Assembly: GCA_903813345.2 (NCBI GenBank)
Contig: CAIIXF020000008.1
Location: 11,251,278-11,315,277, forward strand
Direction: 5' to 3'
DNA length: 64,000 nt
Source: Owenia fusiformis
Taxonomy: Eukaryota > Annelida > Polychaeta > Sabellida > Oweniidae
Shown: one piece after another, positions 1 through 10,969 of the stretch
Layout: the number at the start of each line of letters is the position of its first letter
How positions within the stretch are numbered: the stretch's first letter is position 1
Notes under the pieces: model-generated
The model's database searches: none
What the model saw: the letters and a program-made list of their open reading frames with translations, nothing else
What the model was told of the DNA's origin: nothing
Made by a program: the position numbers and the translations under genes

Positions 1-262
1 ATCCCTTTGTCATGATTCTCTTTAGTTATTCACTCTTTCTTACAATTGAGTTATTCTTGGAGGATTGGGAATACATCCTTTTGTATGACATTTTATTGGA
101 TCGACCATGTATTCTTTTTTACATGATTCTCATTGAAGATTGGGTCAGATCCTTTTGTACAAGATTCTCTTTAAAGATTGTGCATGCAACTGTTCTTACT
201 TGATTCTCTTTGAAGATTGGATCAGCATAATTTTGAACAAGATTCCCTTTAAAGATTGTGAA
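1..262. repeat. Diverged tandem repeat, unit about 50 bp
   Basis: About five imperfect copies of a unit built on 'gattctctttgaagattg' followed by 'ggaatgcatccttttgt'-like sequence run from the window edge. Copies differ by substitutions and small indels. Short open frames through it are products of the repeat. The array probably continues to the left of the window. Confidence 0.6.
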
Positions 263-2449
263 TGCATCCCATTATGTATAACGATTTGCTGAAACTAAGC
301 TTTTAATTAGGTCTCTCAAAAATAGGATAACTGAAACAGTATGGATCAAAATGGATGCAATTGATATGTGTGTATCCTTTCATATAGATTTAGCTTTCAG
401 GACCTGTATTTGACAACATAAGATACTAATTCGTCCTCATCATTATCTTGAAAAGTACCCATCATAACACATTCCTTCAAAAAATGTACATCTAAGTTAT
501 GAAACACCCTATATTTAACTCAAAACTATATGTGTACCAAATGACTTATACGGAAACCTCTCTAATGTTACCAACTGGTACCTAACTTATTATCAATCAT
601 CTTTAATTAATCACATTATACCATTGTAATTAATTGTTACATAAGAGTACTCATAAGGCATATGTTGAATTAATATGCTGTAGGCGTCGATTTATTAGAT
701 TTTCCATGAAGTTGCGAATTTTCTTAAGTTTTCCGGGATAGGAAGAAGGAAGTAGGATGCATTAATCTAGGACTGCTGTACATCTTTCATTTTAGTTATC
801 TTTAACACCCGGTTGCTTTATCTTAGGCCATTTCCTCATTGACCTTCCTGAAAATATTATTTTCGGATTCAACAAGGAAGACTCTATGACATTTTAAAAA
901 AGCTCCCGGAAATCACTTTTTCCTTGTCCATCGTTTTATTGTACATTCATATTCCCGATTGTGAAAATCACAAATTCCTACTGATCTCCAAAAATAACAT
1001 TGAAGCTTGACATATTGTTGATAAAAGTGTGCTTATCAACCAGCTAACTTTTTTTCACTAGACACTAAATAAAAATAAAATTCTTTAAAATGCAGGTTTA
1101 ATCAGCAGAGATCAGCTTTAAAGAATATTGTATACAAATAATATACCAAAATTGCAAAGACTATATAATAACTCTGGTTACGAGGTTGATTTATATTTTT
1201 TCATAATACTAATCAAAAAGTATTAGATGTTTAATCTGGCTAGGGAGATTGTAATTTAGGAAATCTGTAATGAAAGGGATGATTTGCGTCAGAACCATTT
1301 GGTATAGTTGACATAAACTTTATAATCCCAATATTTCAATGAATGTTTCTGTGATCTTTGTGGGGCGATCAGTTGAATACTTGGTACAGAACACGTATCA
1401 ACCCACAAAATACCATCATATATTTCCTGCTTGTGTGCCATCCCTGCAGATACTTTGTTTGATGAAAGAAGCATATATCTTCAAGGCATGTTAATTTTCT
1501 AGTGATATTATAGCCAATTATTGAATACATCTTTAATAGGTCTGTACTTATTGGTCCTTTGATGTCATAATGTGGATGAATTTATTTGATATGTAAGCAA
1601 ATAGTATGATCTGCATACCTTGTGTGGGGGGCACCTGAAGAGGGTACTTATATATGCAGATGGTTCTCAGAGCTCTCAATCATTTCACACTGGAGAAAGA
1701 GTGTGAAGCATGGAATATTTATATTGTATAATGGTCTATTATGCTGAAATGAATTTGCTGGCCAAAAGTTTATCAATTTGATAAGAATGTTTGCCTTAAT
1801 CATTCCATATTAAATGTTTGATTTTGTAATCTGTACACCACCAATTTTAATTGAATTTTCTAATTTTTCAATCATGTGCAATTTGTTGTTATTCATTGTC
1901 TCAATTTTCTCATTAGAGTCTACTTTTCAAAATTACTCCTCCTTATGCTTTTGTTTGTGTTAAGTAGCATTCATGTTTTCAGGAGAAAATAAGAAAACTG
2001 TTTGTGATATGAGGACATGCCAAAGATCATATATAATTCATACATTTAATGTTGTTATTGCTTTGAATCTAATTTATATGATAAGATTAATGATATCATT
2101 TGCTCAGTAAGTAGGTAATGCTTAAAACATCTTTTGAGTAAGGATATAGAAAGAAGTAGTCAATCCATCTGTTCATCTATCTGGCCTTCGTCTATTCGTT
2201 CTTCCGTCCATTTGTCCATCCTATACCAGTTGACAGATTTGTAGAAAATATAATCTTCAATCCATAACACCTTATACTACCATCTGAGATATATAATCCT
2301 TTAATCTAGACTTACCCAATCAGGAAATGATATATAATATAATATGATATGATAGAATATATAATATAATATAATATAATATACATGTAATATACATGTA
2401 ATATGATATAATGGTAAACTTTATGATTTACTTCTCCTATTCATTATTA
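263..2449. other. Intergenic, no gene recognised
   Basis: AT-rich sequence with stops in all frames. No coding exon, RNA gene or clear repeat boundary was recognised. A TATAA-type microsatellite fills about 2325-2412 just before the first Helitron-like element. Confidence 0.6.
2325..2412. repeat. AT-rich microsatellite, (TATAA)n-like
   Basis: Imperfect repeats of 'atataata' and 'tacatgtaatata'. It lies about 40 bp upstream of the 5' end of the Helitron-like element at 2450. Confidence 0.75.
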
Positions 2450-3901
2450 TCCCATCGAACGAAGTTCGGAGGGATATAGGGAACGCCTCCGTCCGTACGT
2501 CCGTCCGTCCGTCCGTCTGTCCGTCCGGGCAATAACTCAAATACCGTTGGCCCGATTTTTTTCATATTTTGTACACATATACCCCATGTGTGTAGAAGTT
2601 CTGCTCGAAAGCCGATTTTCAAAATGGCCGCTCATTTCAAAATGGCGGCCATTTTAGTGCCGATTTTACAGTAATTTAGGTGCAATATGTAAAACTGTAA
2701 TAGCAATATGTTTTAAATGTAAAAAAGTTATAAAGGACATTAATAATGCTACAAATGTAGATATTAAAGAAGCACATGGCAGCCATCTTGAAAAATGGCG
2801 GCCTTTACTCGTCATTTTACGATTTTTGCTGTAACTCAAAAAAATAGTGGAGCGAATTTGTTCATATTTGGTATGTGAATACTATAAGCATTGCACACTG
2901 TCTAAAGACACTTTTGGTAGAAGGTGGCCATTTTGAAAAATGGCCGCCATTTTAACGTATTTTACTATAACTCGAAAAGTAGTGGAGCGATTTTGTTCAT
3001 ATTTGGTGTGTGAATACTATAAGCATGGCACACTGTGCTATGACACTGTGGGAAGGAGGTGGCCATTTTGAAAAAAAATTGAAAAATGGCCGCCATTTTA
3101 ATGTATTTTACTATAACTCGAAAAGTAGTGGAGCGATTTTGTTCATATTTGGTGTGTGAATACTATAAGCATGGCACACTGTCCTATGACACTTTGGGTA
3201 AAAGGCGGCTATTTTGAAAAAAAATTTAAAAATGGCCGCCATTTTAACGTATTTTACTATAACTCGAAAAGTAGTGGAGCGATTTTGTTCATATTTGGTG
3301 TGTGAATACTATAAGCATGGCACACTGTCCTATGACACTTTGGGTAAAAGGCGGCTATTTTGAAAAAAAATTTAAAAATGGCCGCCATTTTAACGTATTT
3401 TACTATAACTCGAAAAGTAGTGGAGCGATTTTGTTCATATTTGGTGTGTGAATACTATAAGCATGGCACACTGTCCTATGACACTTTTAGTAGAAGGCGG
3501 CCATTTTGAAAAATTTTTTGAAAAATGGCTGCCCTTTTAATGTATTTTACTATAACTCGAAAAGTAGTGGAGCGATTTTGTTCATATTTGATATGTGAAT
3601 ACTCTAAGCATGGCACATTGTCTAATAAAACTTTGGGGAGTAGTCGGTCATTTTGAAAAATGGCCACCATTTTTATGTGTGTTATTTTACAAGTACGTGT
3701 GCGATTTTTCAAAAAATTTAGAGGTGGCTACTTAAAAGCATATTATATTTCTTCTGATGACAACTTGGCTAGTGAGCAACCATTTTGAAAATGGTGGCCT
3801 TTCTGGTTAGTTGTTTTATGATATTTGCTATTCGTTTGTAAAAATGCCAGCCATTTCTGTTCGATGGGATTCGCTACGCTTTGGCGTTGCCGTTGTTCTG
3901 G
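2450..3901 (+). mobile_element. Non-autonomous Helitron-like element, copy 1, with six ~146-bp internal repeats
   Basis: The element begins TC (2450) after an A and ends CTGG (3898-3901) before a T. A 3' hairpin has stem ACGC/GCGT (3876-3879/3884-3887), followed by exactly 10 nt and then the terminal CTGG. These are canonical Helitron features: 5' TC, 3' CTRR, 3' hairpin about 10 nt from the end, insertion between A and T. A second inverted pair, CCCATCGAAC (2451-2460) and GTTCGATGGG (3859-3868), lies just inside the ends. A GTCC-repeat tract follows the 5' end. The core is a tandem array with period about 146 bp, anchored by 'actataagcat' at about 2881, 3015, 3162, 3308, 3454 and 3601. Each unit carries an 'aaaatggcggccatttt'-like palindrome. 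No Rep/helicase is present, so it would depend on an autonomous partner. Assignment to Helitron rests on structure only. Confidence 0.8.
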
Positions 3902-4124
3902 TTAATTTCCACTATCCTCCAGACCTTGGGGTAGATTTCAAAAGGCATTTTTATTTATATTTTATCATTATTTAGTATTGGCTTAAGGTCCAGTCAAACA
4001 CTAATATGTCTACTAAATTATAATATTATTTCTACTTATAGCTGTGCTTTCAAATATCTTCTATCATGTGTATGAATGTTTGTGTGAATGTACCTCTGGT
4101 GTGTCTGAGTGCTAACACCTATTC

Positions 4125-4235
4125 CCTCTAGTCAGATTGGCTGATAAAAACCTGTTTTCGTGTTGTCAAGTTGGCCAACTGGTCTAAAGTGTGTGGCGAG
4201 GTGCAGATCCTGTAACCACAGGCTGTCCCAACTGT
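4125..4235 (+). repeat. Possible tRNA-derived SINE fragment, copy 1
   Basis: Shares a diverged block of about 60 bp with 10515-10625: 'gtcagattggctgataaaaacc', then 'gttgtcaagttggcc'. The 'agttggcc(g/a)a' core resembles a tRNA Leu/Ser A box. A convincing B box was not found, so this is a weak call. Confidence 0.3.
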
Positions 4236-4464
4236 CCCAACTGTCAATTTGCGTATTTGTCACGCATTTGCTGGAAAATTTGAAGTCTCACCAGTTTACC
4301 TGATTATTGTCAAGCAAAAATATTTCTGTAGAAAAACTTCAAAAGAGTGATCGCAGATACAGCAAAAAACAAACGCATTTCGTTTTGACTATTCACACGG
4401 ATACAGTATATGTCACAAATTTTCCTCAAAATATTTGAACGCGAGTGTAGCAAGTGTGAAAAAT

Positions 4465-4580
4465 TTGAGGTGTCCAAAATTTGGTTAATGCAATAAAATT
4501 TGAACCAAGTTGTTCAAACTGTGGGCTAAGGTGTTCAGATTTGGACCAAGGTGTCCACAATTTGAAGAAAGGTGTTCCAT
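4465..4580. repeat. Short tandem repeat, ~21-bp unit
   Basis: About five imperfect copies of a unit like 'aaggtgtccacaatttggacc' (for example ggtgtccaaaatttgg, ggtgttcagatttgg, ggtgtccacaatttg). No coding potential. Confidence 0.55.
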
Positions 4581-4687
4581 GGATCCAACATTTGTAAGTC
4601 ACTCATGTTAGGTGTTCCCAAGTTGACAGGCCTGTAACCATGAGGTCTTATTCATTCATATGAGAAATTGTTTTACCATAAAGCATA

Positions 4688-5213
4688 CTGTAGATTAGGT
4701 TAATTTGGCGCTACTTAATTTGGCGATTTTGCCATTTTTGGCATATTGGCGGCTATTTAAAAAATTTAATTTAAAAAAAACTTTAAACTTATGCGCTGTT
4801 TGCGAATTACCATGTAAATGGGCATGTTTGGCTATGTTCATTTTTCTTTTGAGGACCACTGGCGATATTCACCACGTTTGTACATTTTTGTGAGATCATC
4901 CTTTACATTTTGCACCTCGATCGATGCTGCTACTATACCGCGCTTTTCCTCGATCGATGCTGCTACTATACCGCGCTTTTCCTTTCTAGTTTTCGCTGAG
5001 TATTAATGAGTGACTGACCAGTTCTGAGCCTATTTATGAGAGACATCTTTTCATATTTTTGGAAAAAAATAAACCGGATGTGACCTAAATACACTGGACG
5101 AAATACACTAGATAATTCCCGGGGATTCATTCTAAATTTTGGCGAAGATTTATATTGGCAAATTTTTCGATTTCGCCAAATTAAAGCGGTTGCCAAATTA
5201 ACCCAATCTACAG
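4688..5213. mobile_element. 526-bp non-autonomous TIR element, TA target site
   Basis: Terminal inverted repeats start CTGTAGATTAGGTTAATTTG at 4688 and are matched by the reverse complement of the right end (CTGTAGATTGGGTTAATTTG) at 5213. TA flanks both sides (4686-4687, 5214-5215), as expected for a Tc1/mariner-type or similar MITE. Inside is a perfect 33-bp tandem duplication at 4917-4949 and 4950-4982. No transposase is encoded. Confidence 0.75.
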
Positions 5214-5465
5214 TATATTGATTACAATTACTGAGTTTTATAGCCAATAATTAACCTACTTTTTGTAGATCATCATCATCTTCAATAACATTATTTGATC
5301 TTTTAGTAGGTCTTGAACTATTATTGACTTTTGCAATAATATCTATCTATAATCAAGAGTGTTTTCCCCTACCTCTGATCTAATAATGATCCATAAAAAA
5401 TATATCATATTTATCTTTTGGAAATATATGATATAATGTATATGGATTTTCATTTATATCTCATT

Positions 5466-5560
5466 TAATTATGTTACCACCACAAGTGGTGATATATTGT
5501 CATAGATCCAAACTTTTTGTGGATGGCGTTTGACAGTTGGTCCCACTTGAAAGTAAGTAA
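5466..5560 (+). mobile_element. 5' fragment of the 'TGTCACCACC' element family
   Basis: 'attatgttaccaccacaagtggtgatatattgtcat' closely matches the left end of the element at 44773 (attatgtcaccaccaaaaagtggtgacatattgttat). Both carry an internal hairpin. No matching right end was found nearby, so this looks truncated. Confidence 0.5.
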
Positions 5561-5793
5561 CATCATAAGCACATTTGACCAACTTTGACCAGGATTTAAA
5601 CATGAAAATCACCCATATTAGGAAAAACTCCTAGAGAGAACACTGTTTTAGCAAATATAAATTTTGGTTTTGATGAAGGTAACTTGATGAAAAACTTGTT
5701 CTGGTTTGTATATTGAATCTGGGTACAGTGTGTTAGTAGAATATGAGGTTTTATATTCTGTTTATCTTTCTATAATTACTTACAACATAATTA

Positions 5794-6752
5794 TCCCACC
5801 GAACGAAGTTCGAGGGGGATATAGAATAGCCGTCCGTCCGTCCGTTCGTCCGTCCGTTTGTCTGTCCGTCCGTCCGTTCGTGTGTCCGGGCAATAACTCA
5901 AATACCGGTTAACAGATTTCATTCAAATTTTATAGGCTTATGCCTTATGGGTGTAGGACCTCTGCTCGAGAAGGAATTTTCAATATGGCTGCTAAATTCA
6001 AAATGGCGGCCATTTTTCGGAAAAAATATAATCTTTGATTACTCAAATACTAGTGGATGGATTTGGTTCAAATTTTATATGCTGTTGTCCGGGTACAAAG
6101 GAGCCCTGCTGAAGAAGACATTTTCAAGATGGCCACCATATTTCAAAATGGCGGCCATTTTTCGTAAAAAAACGTTATCTTTGATAACTCAAATACCATT
6201 GAATAGATTTGGATCAAATTTTATATGCTGTTGCCTGGGTACAAAGGAACCTTGCTCAAGAAGACATTTGCAAGATGGCAACCATATTTCAAAATGGCGG
6301 CCATTTTTTGTAAAAAATGTTATCTTTGATAACTCAAATACTATTGAATGGATTTGGTTTAAATTTTACATGCTGATGCCTAGGGACATCGGAGCTCTGT
6401 TCGAGAAGGGATTTTCAAGATGGCAGCTAAATTTCAAAATGGCCGCCATTTTTCGTTAAAAAACATAAGTATTGATAATTAAAATACCAGTGAATGGATT
6501 TGGTTCCAATTTTATATCCTGATGGAAATAGGAGATCTGCTTCAGAAGAAATTTCAAAGGGGTCAGCTGAATTTCAAAATGGCTGCCATTTTTCATAAAA
6601 AGGTAATCTTTGATAACTCAAATACCATTGGACGGATTTACTTCAAATTTTATATACTGATGCCTATAGATAAAGGAGCTCTGCTTGAGAAGAAATTTTC
6701 AAGGTGGCTGTTCGGTGGGATTTGCTACTCCGTGGAGTTGCTGTTTTTCTAG
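5794..6752 (+). mobile_element. Non-autonomous Helitron-like element, copy 2, with ~146-bp internal repeats
   Basis: Begins TC at 5794 after an A and ends CTAG (6749-6752) before TT. The 3' hairpin is ACTCC/GGAGT (6727-6731/6734-6738), again exactly 10 nt from the terminal CTAG. Subterminal inverted pair CCCACCGAAC (from 5795) and GTTCGGTGGG lie inside the ends. A run of GTCC/GTTC repeats follows the 5' end. The core is a tandem array of about five units anchored on 'gataactcaaata' at about 5894, 6041, 6187, 6332, 6477 and 6615, a period of about 146 bp. Each unit contains 'aaaatggcggccattttt'. The long + frame at 5947-6459 is the repeat read through, not a gene. Confidence 0.82.
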
Positions 6753-9700
6753 TTATTTTTGTTTGGTTCTTCAGGGTTCAATTACAAAACTTTAGATTGC
6801 TATCCAAACACTTTTACTTGTAATAAATACAAGCACTGTCTAGGTTATCAGAATCTTAGAATTAACCCATTTCTACAAGTATATTACTTTTACAGTTTAC
6901 CTATCTGTACCCCCCCCTCACTTTACAAAGGGATGTGTCAATAGACCTGATACATGCGCTCCACCGAATGATTCTAATATCTTTGGTGTCATATCACGAT
7001 ATCAGTCCGGCAGGAGGAATTCCAGGACATTATGTTATGCAAAACAACTGAAGTAATGTCATGTAAACTTCCTGCTGATTTGCATCAATTTGTACCACGA
7101 GGTGGGCTTGTTTTACCTCAATATGTGTCAGCAGAACATGCTGACACTGTAGAAGTCATCATTATTATTGGAATTATTTGCGTCATTTTGTATAGATTTG
7201 TCAGTAATAGATGAAATTGAAATTCACTTGATTTGAAACATGAGCTCGCAATTGTTGATGAGATTAATTGACATACTCCTCAAATCTGTGACAGCAGAAA
7301 ATAATCAGATAATTTATTTTATTTCATTCTTCATATATGATAGCATATACACTGGTGGTTCAGGATGTTACTGTTGTGTAATTTTAAATGTTTGATTTAA
7401 AGGAAGAAGAAGAGATAGAGAGGGTAGCATGTTGGAAGCAATCCTTGGAAAACATACCAAAATTTCCCTTATAAACATTTTTTCATTTTCTGAAAAACAA
7501 ATTAAAGTTTCTGATCAAACATAAAAGTTTTTAACAATTTAAAATGCAGAAATGTTAATTCATAAGAATTGAAAAATGGATAATTCCCTTTTCCATTTTT
7601 CCTGATAACCTCAAAATTGAGGGATTTTCCTGAAATGGTGAATGTAGGTTTGACATGGAATACATCCTCCGATCACAGGGCTTCAAAATCCAGAATATCT
7701 TCTTTTTTACCCCCTACGATAAGCAGTTAGCATTTCCCCGATTGAGAACTCGCAATTTGATTCGCTGTCGCAACAATGCGACAGCAATCGTGTGCACGTC
7801 ATCGGCGCATAATAAGATCACATGATTCAGTTTAATCGGGCGCTTCAAAATTGGTTTTAGCAGGGGGAAGAAGGAGGTACGGATTCTGGACACCTGCTTA
7901 GGAGGATGCATGGAATAGTGAGAGCAAAGAAATGTTGTAATATTATTCTAGTTCTTCTAGTTCCTTTATTTAAAATTATCTTTCTGATTATTTAGGCATT
8001 GTAGAAAAATTAATTATTTTTTTGGATAAACATTTACAATAACTGACTCAGAAATTTTGTTCAAATATTTTGGAGATGTCATTTGTAGAAGATATTGAAC
8101 CAGTTACATGATATAGTCTAAAATACACCTGTTATAATCCCATTGACTCAATAGATCAAGTGCCTGAATCAAGTATGTGGTTTCTGTACCGGATTAGAAT
8201 GTTTGTTCAACAGAATTGGTTAATGGTAAGTTTGCTATGTTTTGTCATTGTTATTTCAACAAAGGGATTGTATTTTCTTAATATATATGTATATGAACTA
8301 ATCTTTAGTAGTAATTATCAGACTCTTCTGTGGTACCAACATTTATCTAAGAAGGGACTTGGGTCAATATGTTTATCTTGTCCCATAAAGTCCAATAAAT
8401 CACATTTCAAATTGACCTCACCCCCTTAATAATTTTATTTATTTAGAATTTATTGATTATTTATCAAAATAAAAATCAATACACCTTTGCAGAATATAAT
8501 GCAGTTTTACCCCCTCCCCAAACATAAGTAGATACATTTGTTGGTATTCAGCAATATATTGACATTATCCCTTAATCATCATAAACACAGACTGTGAGTT
8601 CTATTTGTGTTGAGAAGTATAATTTATGAGAACTCAAATACCAGATATCAAATTTGGTTCTAATTTTTTAGGCTGATGCTTCTTGGGTATGTGACCTTGA
8701 GTCAAAAAGGAATTTCTATAACATTACCGTTGCCAGGCTGTTAAATCATGGATGGGTATAAATTTTGCAAAAAGGAGACAAAACTACTGCTTTGTTATTT
8801 TTGTAATGAAAAATATTCTAAATGATGAGTGATTGGATAAAATACTTTTTTTTATCGCCAGAGTTGATACTGTGAGTCAAATTCTTCATATCTGCCTTCA
8901 ATCATTATCTAATTCCCATTACATGACAAACTTGCTCTCTGAAACTGAGAATGTTATGTAATGGATGAACAGTGCCACTTTATTAACATTCACAGCTTGT
9001 TTATAATGTATATATTATTTTTAGCTCTGTTTGTAAGCCATGTTGTCATGTAGACGTTGTACTGAGTTGTTTACTAGTTTCATTAGAGTATTTTTAGAAT
9101 ATAACTTTATTTTTACAATATAAGGCCATTTGAATTGAATTCATTGTTTCATTAAGTCAAAATAAAAAAGTACATGTATTAGTCAAGCAGGAAGAATAAC
9201 AACATATTAACATCATTTATGCAACCTTGCATGCATGATCTGGGGAGGCTTGAGTGAACAAGATCTTACTGCTGTTTAGATTATATTGGATGAGGATTTA
9301 CTTAAATTCTTCAAGTTAAGAAATAAATGTCTAGGTATTAAAAGGTAATCCATTACTCCTGGTGCACTAAATGAAACTTTTGAGGGCAAGCTACCAATTT
9401 CCAGGACTAATTCCTAGAGATTGACCAAATTTACATAATCCTTTGTCTGTTTTGAAAATGTGGCAAATCGTGCAAGAAACAATGAATTTAATCCATTGGC
9501 CTAATATTCCTATATTTGTTTACAATGTGAACTAGTTTTGTTGCGTGTTTAAAACTCTACATTTTCAAGAGATCTATGTCAACTTGGTCTAAGAACTATG
9601 TTAATTTTGTTATCTATTTTGACACTCATCTCATCTTCCTTACTTCATAAAGAAGGAAGGATATGCCACAGTTTATCATGATGATTTGTATCGCATTTGT

Positions 9701-10043
9701 AGTGAAACCTTTCAAAATGTTACATAATTTATATTGGTTAAATCTCTGTGTTCCCTTTTCTGTTCAAAATATCTCGCTTCAAAATAGTCAGCTAGATTAA
9801 TGTTTTTAGTGCCCTTTAATATTAAAACATAAACATATTTCTGGGTTTGTCACTCTGGTTGACACCACTAGGGTTCATGTCATCTTGATCTTATTTTTGA
9901 AATAGGTCAATAATTTGATTGGGGAAGAAGAAGTTTTACTGTATAATGCTTTTGGACTGTTCTTCCTTGATATAAGACATATACAAATAATACAACTCAT
10001 TTGTTTCTGATTTGTTCCTAAATCAAACAAATATGCTTAATTA
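6753..10043. other. Intergenic, no gene recognised
   Basis: No exon or RNA gene was recognised. A perfect 9-bp-stem hairpin (GCTGTCGCA-acaa-TGCGACAGC) lies near 7763-7784. A short fragment related to the Helitron-like internal repeat lies at about 8625-8730 ('aactcaaatacc ... ggctgatgc'). Confidence 0.5.
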
Positions 10044-10969
10044 TCCCAGTGAATAAAGTTCAGAGTATTAGTGAAGCCCTTATCATCTGTCAATCTGTCT
10101 GGATGGTAAATCAAATTCAAGTGGACTGATTTTCTTTATATTTGATGGAAACATGTTCAATATATAGTATAGGTGAATGCAAGAATAAATTCTTGTAAAA
10201 TGACCACCACTTCAAAAATCTTAGGTATTTTATGAAAAATAGTGAGTATTACTGCATGTATTTTGAAAGTATACTTAAGAGGATAAAGCTGATATTTGGT
10301 CTGTATTTTAAGCACTTAATGTCATCTTTGAGTGTGTAAATTTTAAGAAGCAGGTGTAAAAGAATTCCGGAGATATCGAGTGTCAAAGTATGGCCCATTT
10401 TATGCTCACCCGATATACATAAAATATATCTATTCAATATTTATTTCCCTTTGGAAATTTGTGGAAATCTTACAATAAATGTCTTTCTTAAGGACAGTTG
10501 AACAACGTCAGCTGCCTTTAAGTCAGATTGACTAAAAAACAACCCTTTTTGGGCTTGTCGAGTTGGCCGAGAGGTCTTGAGCATGGGTACCATAACCCAA
10601 GGTTGTAACTTTGTGATGCTTGTGCTCCTTGTATGTATTCATTTATACAAAAAGAGTAAATTGCAAAGACTGACAATGTTCACATTCAAGAAAATTCTTT
10701 TAATTGAATCATGCGAGTTTTAAGACCAATCCCAAGGGTTGTGTATTGCGGCTTGAAAATTGCTTATTTTCATTCATTTGAGATATCTTAGATCTATTGC
10801 TTGACAATGAATGAAATGCTTGATAGACGAAATGCTTGATATTTTCAGTCTTTTTTTATATTGAATTTTCTTGTGAACAATTTATAGCTATATATACTTT
10901 TTAATGTTTTAGAAACAATATATTGTCGTTCATTGGGATTTGCTACTCGGTGGAGTTGCTGTTCTCTAG
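10044..10969 (+). mobile_element. Non-autonomous Helitron-like element, copy 3
   Basis: Begins TC at 10044 after an A and ends CTAG (10966-10969) before T. The 3' hairpin ACTC/GAGT (10945-10948/10953-10956) lies 9 nt before CTAG. The right subterminal motif is GTTCATTGGG. The left counterpart CCCAGTGAAT has drifted. The internal sequence is largely unlike copies 1 and 2 and lacks the clear 146-bp array. It includes a possible SINE fragment at 10515-10625. The conserved 3' 35 bp nearly match copy 2. Confidence 0.75.
10515..10625 (+). repeat. Possible tRNA-derived SINE fragment, copy 2
   Basis: Matches 4125-4235 over the 'agtcagattgactaaaaaac' and 'cttgtcgagttggccgagaggtc' segments. The second resembles a tRNA Leu/Ser A box ('tggccgagaggt'). 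No clear B box. It lies inside the copy 3 Helitron-like element. Confidence 0.35.

Noticed and set aside
5947-6459. 170-codon + frame
   Set aside because: It is the ~146-bp internal repeat of the Helitron-like element read through; the translation repeats itself with each unit.
7032-7214. 60-codon + frame with a hydrophobic end
   Set aside because: No start context, domain or splice support; expected by chance at this length.
4125-10625. tRNA genes at the 'gttggccgag' sites
   Set aside because: No cloverleaf or B box could be built; listed only as weak SINE-like repeats.
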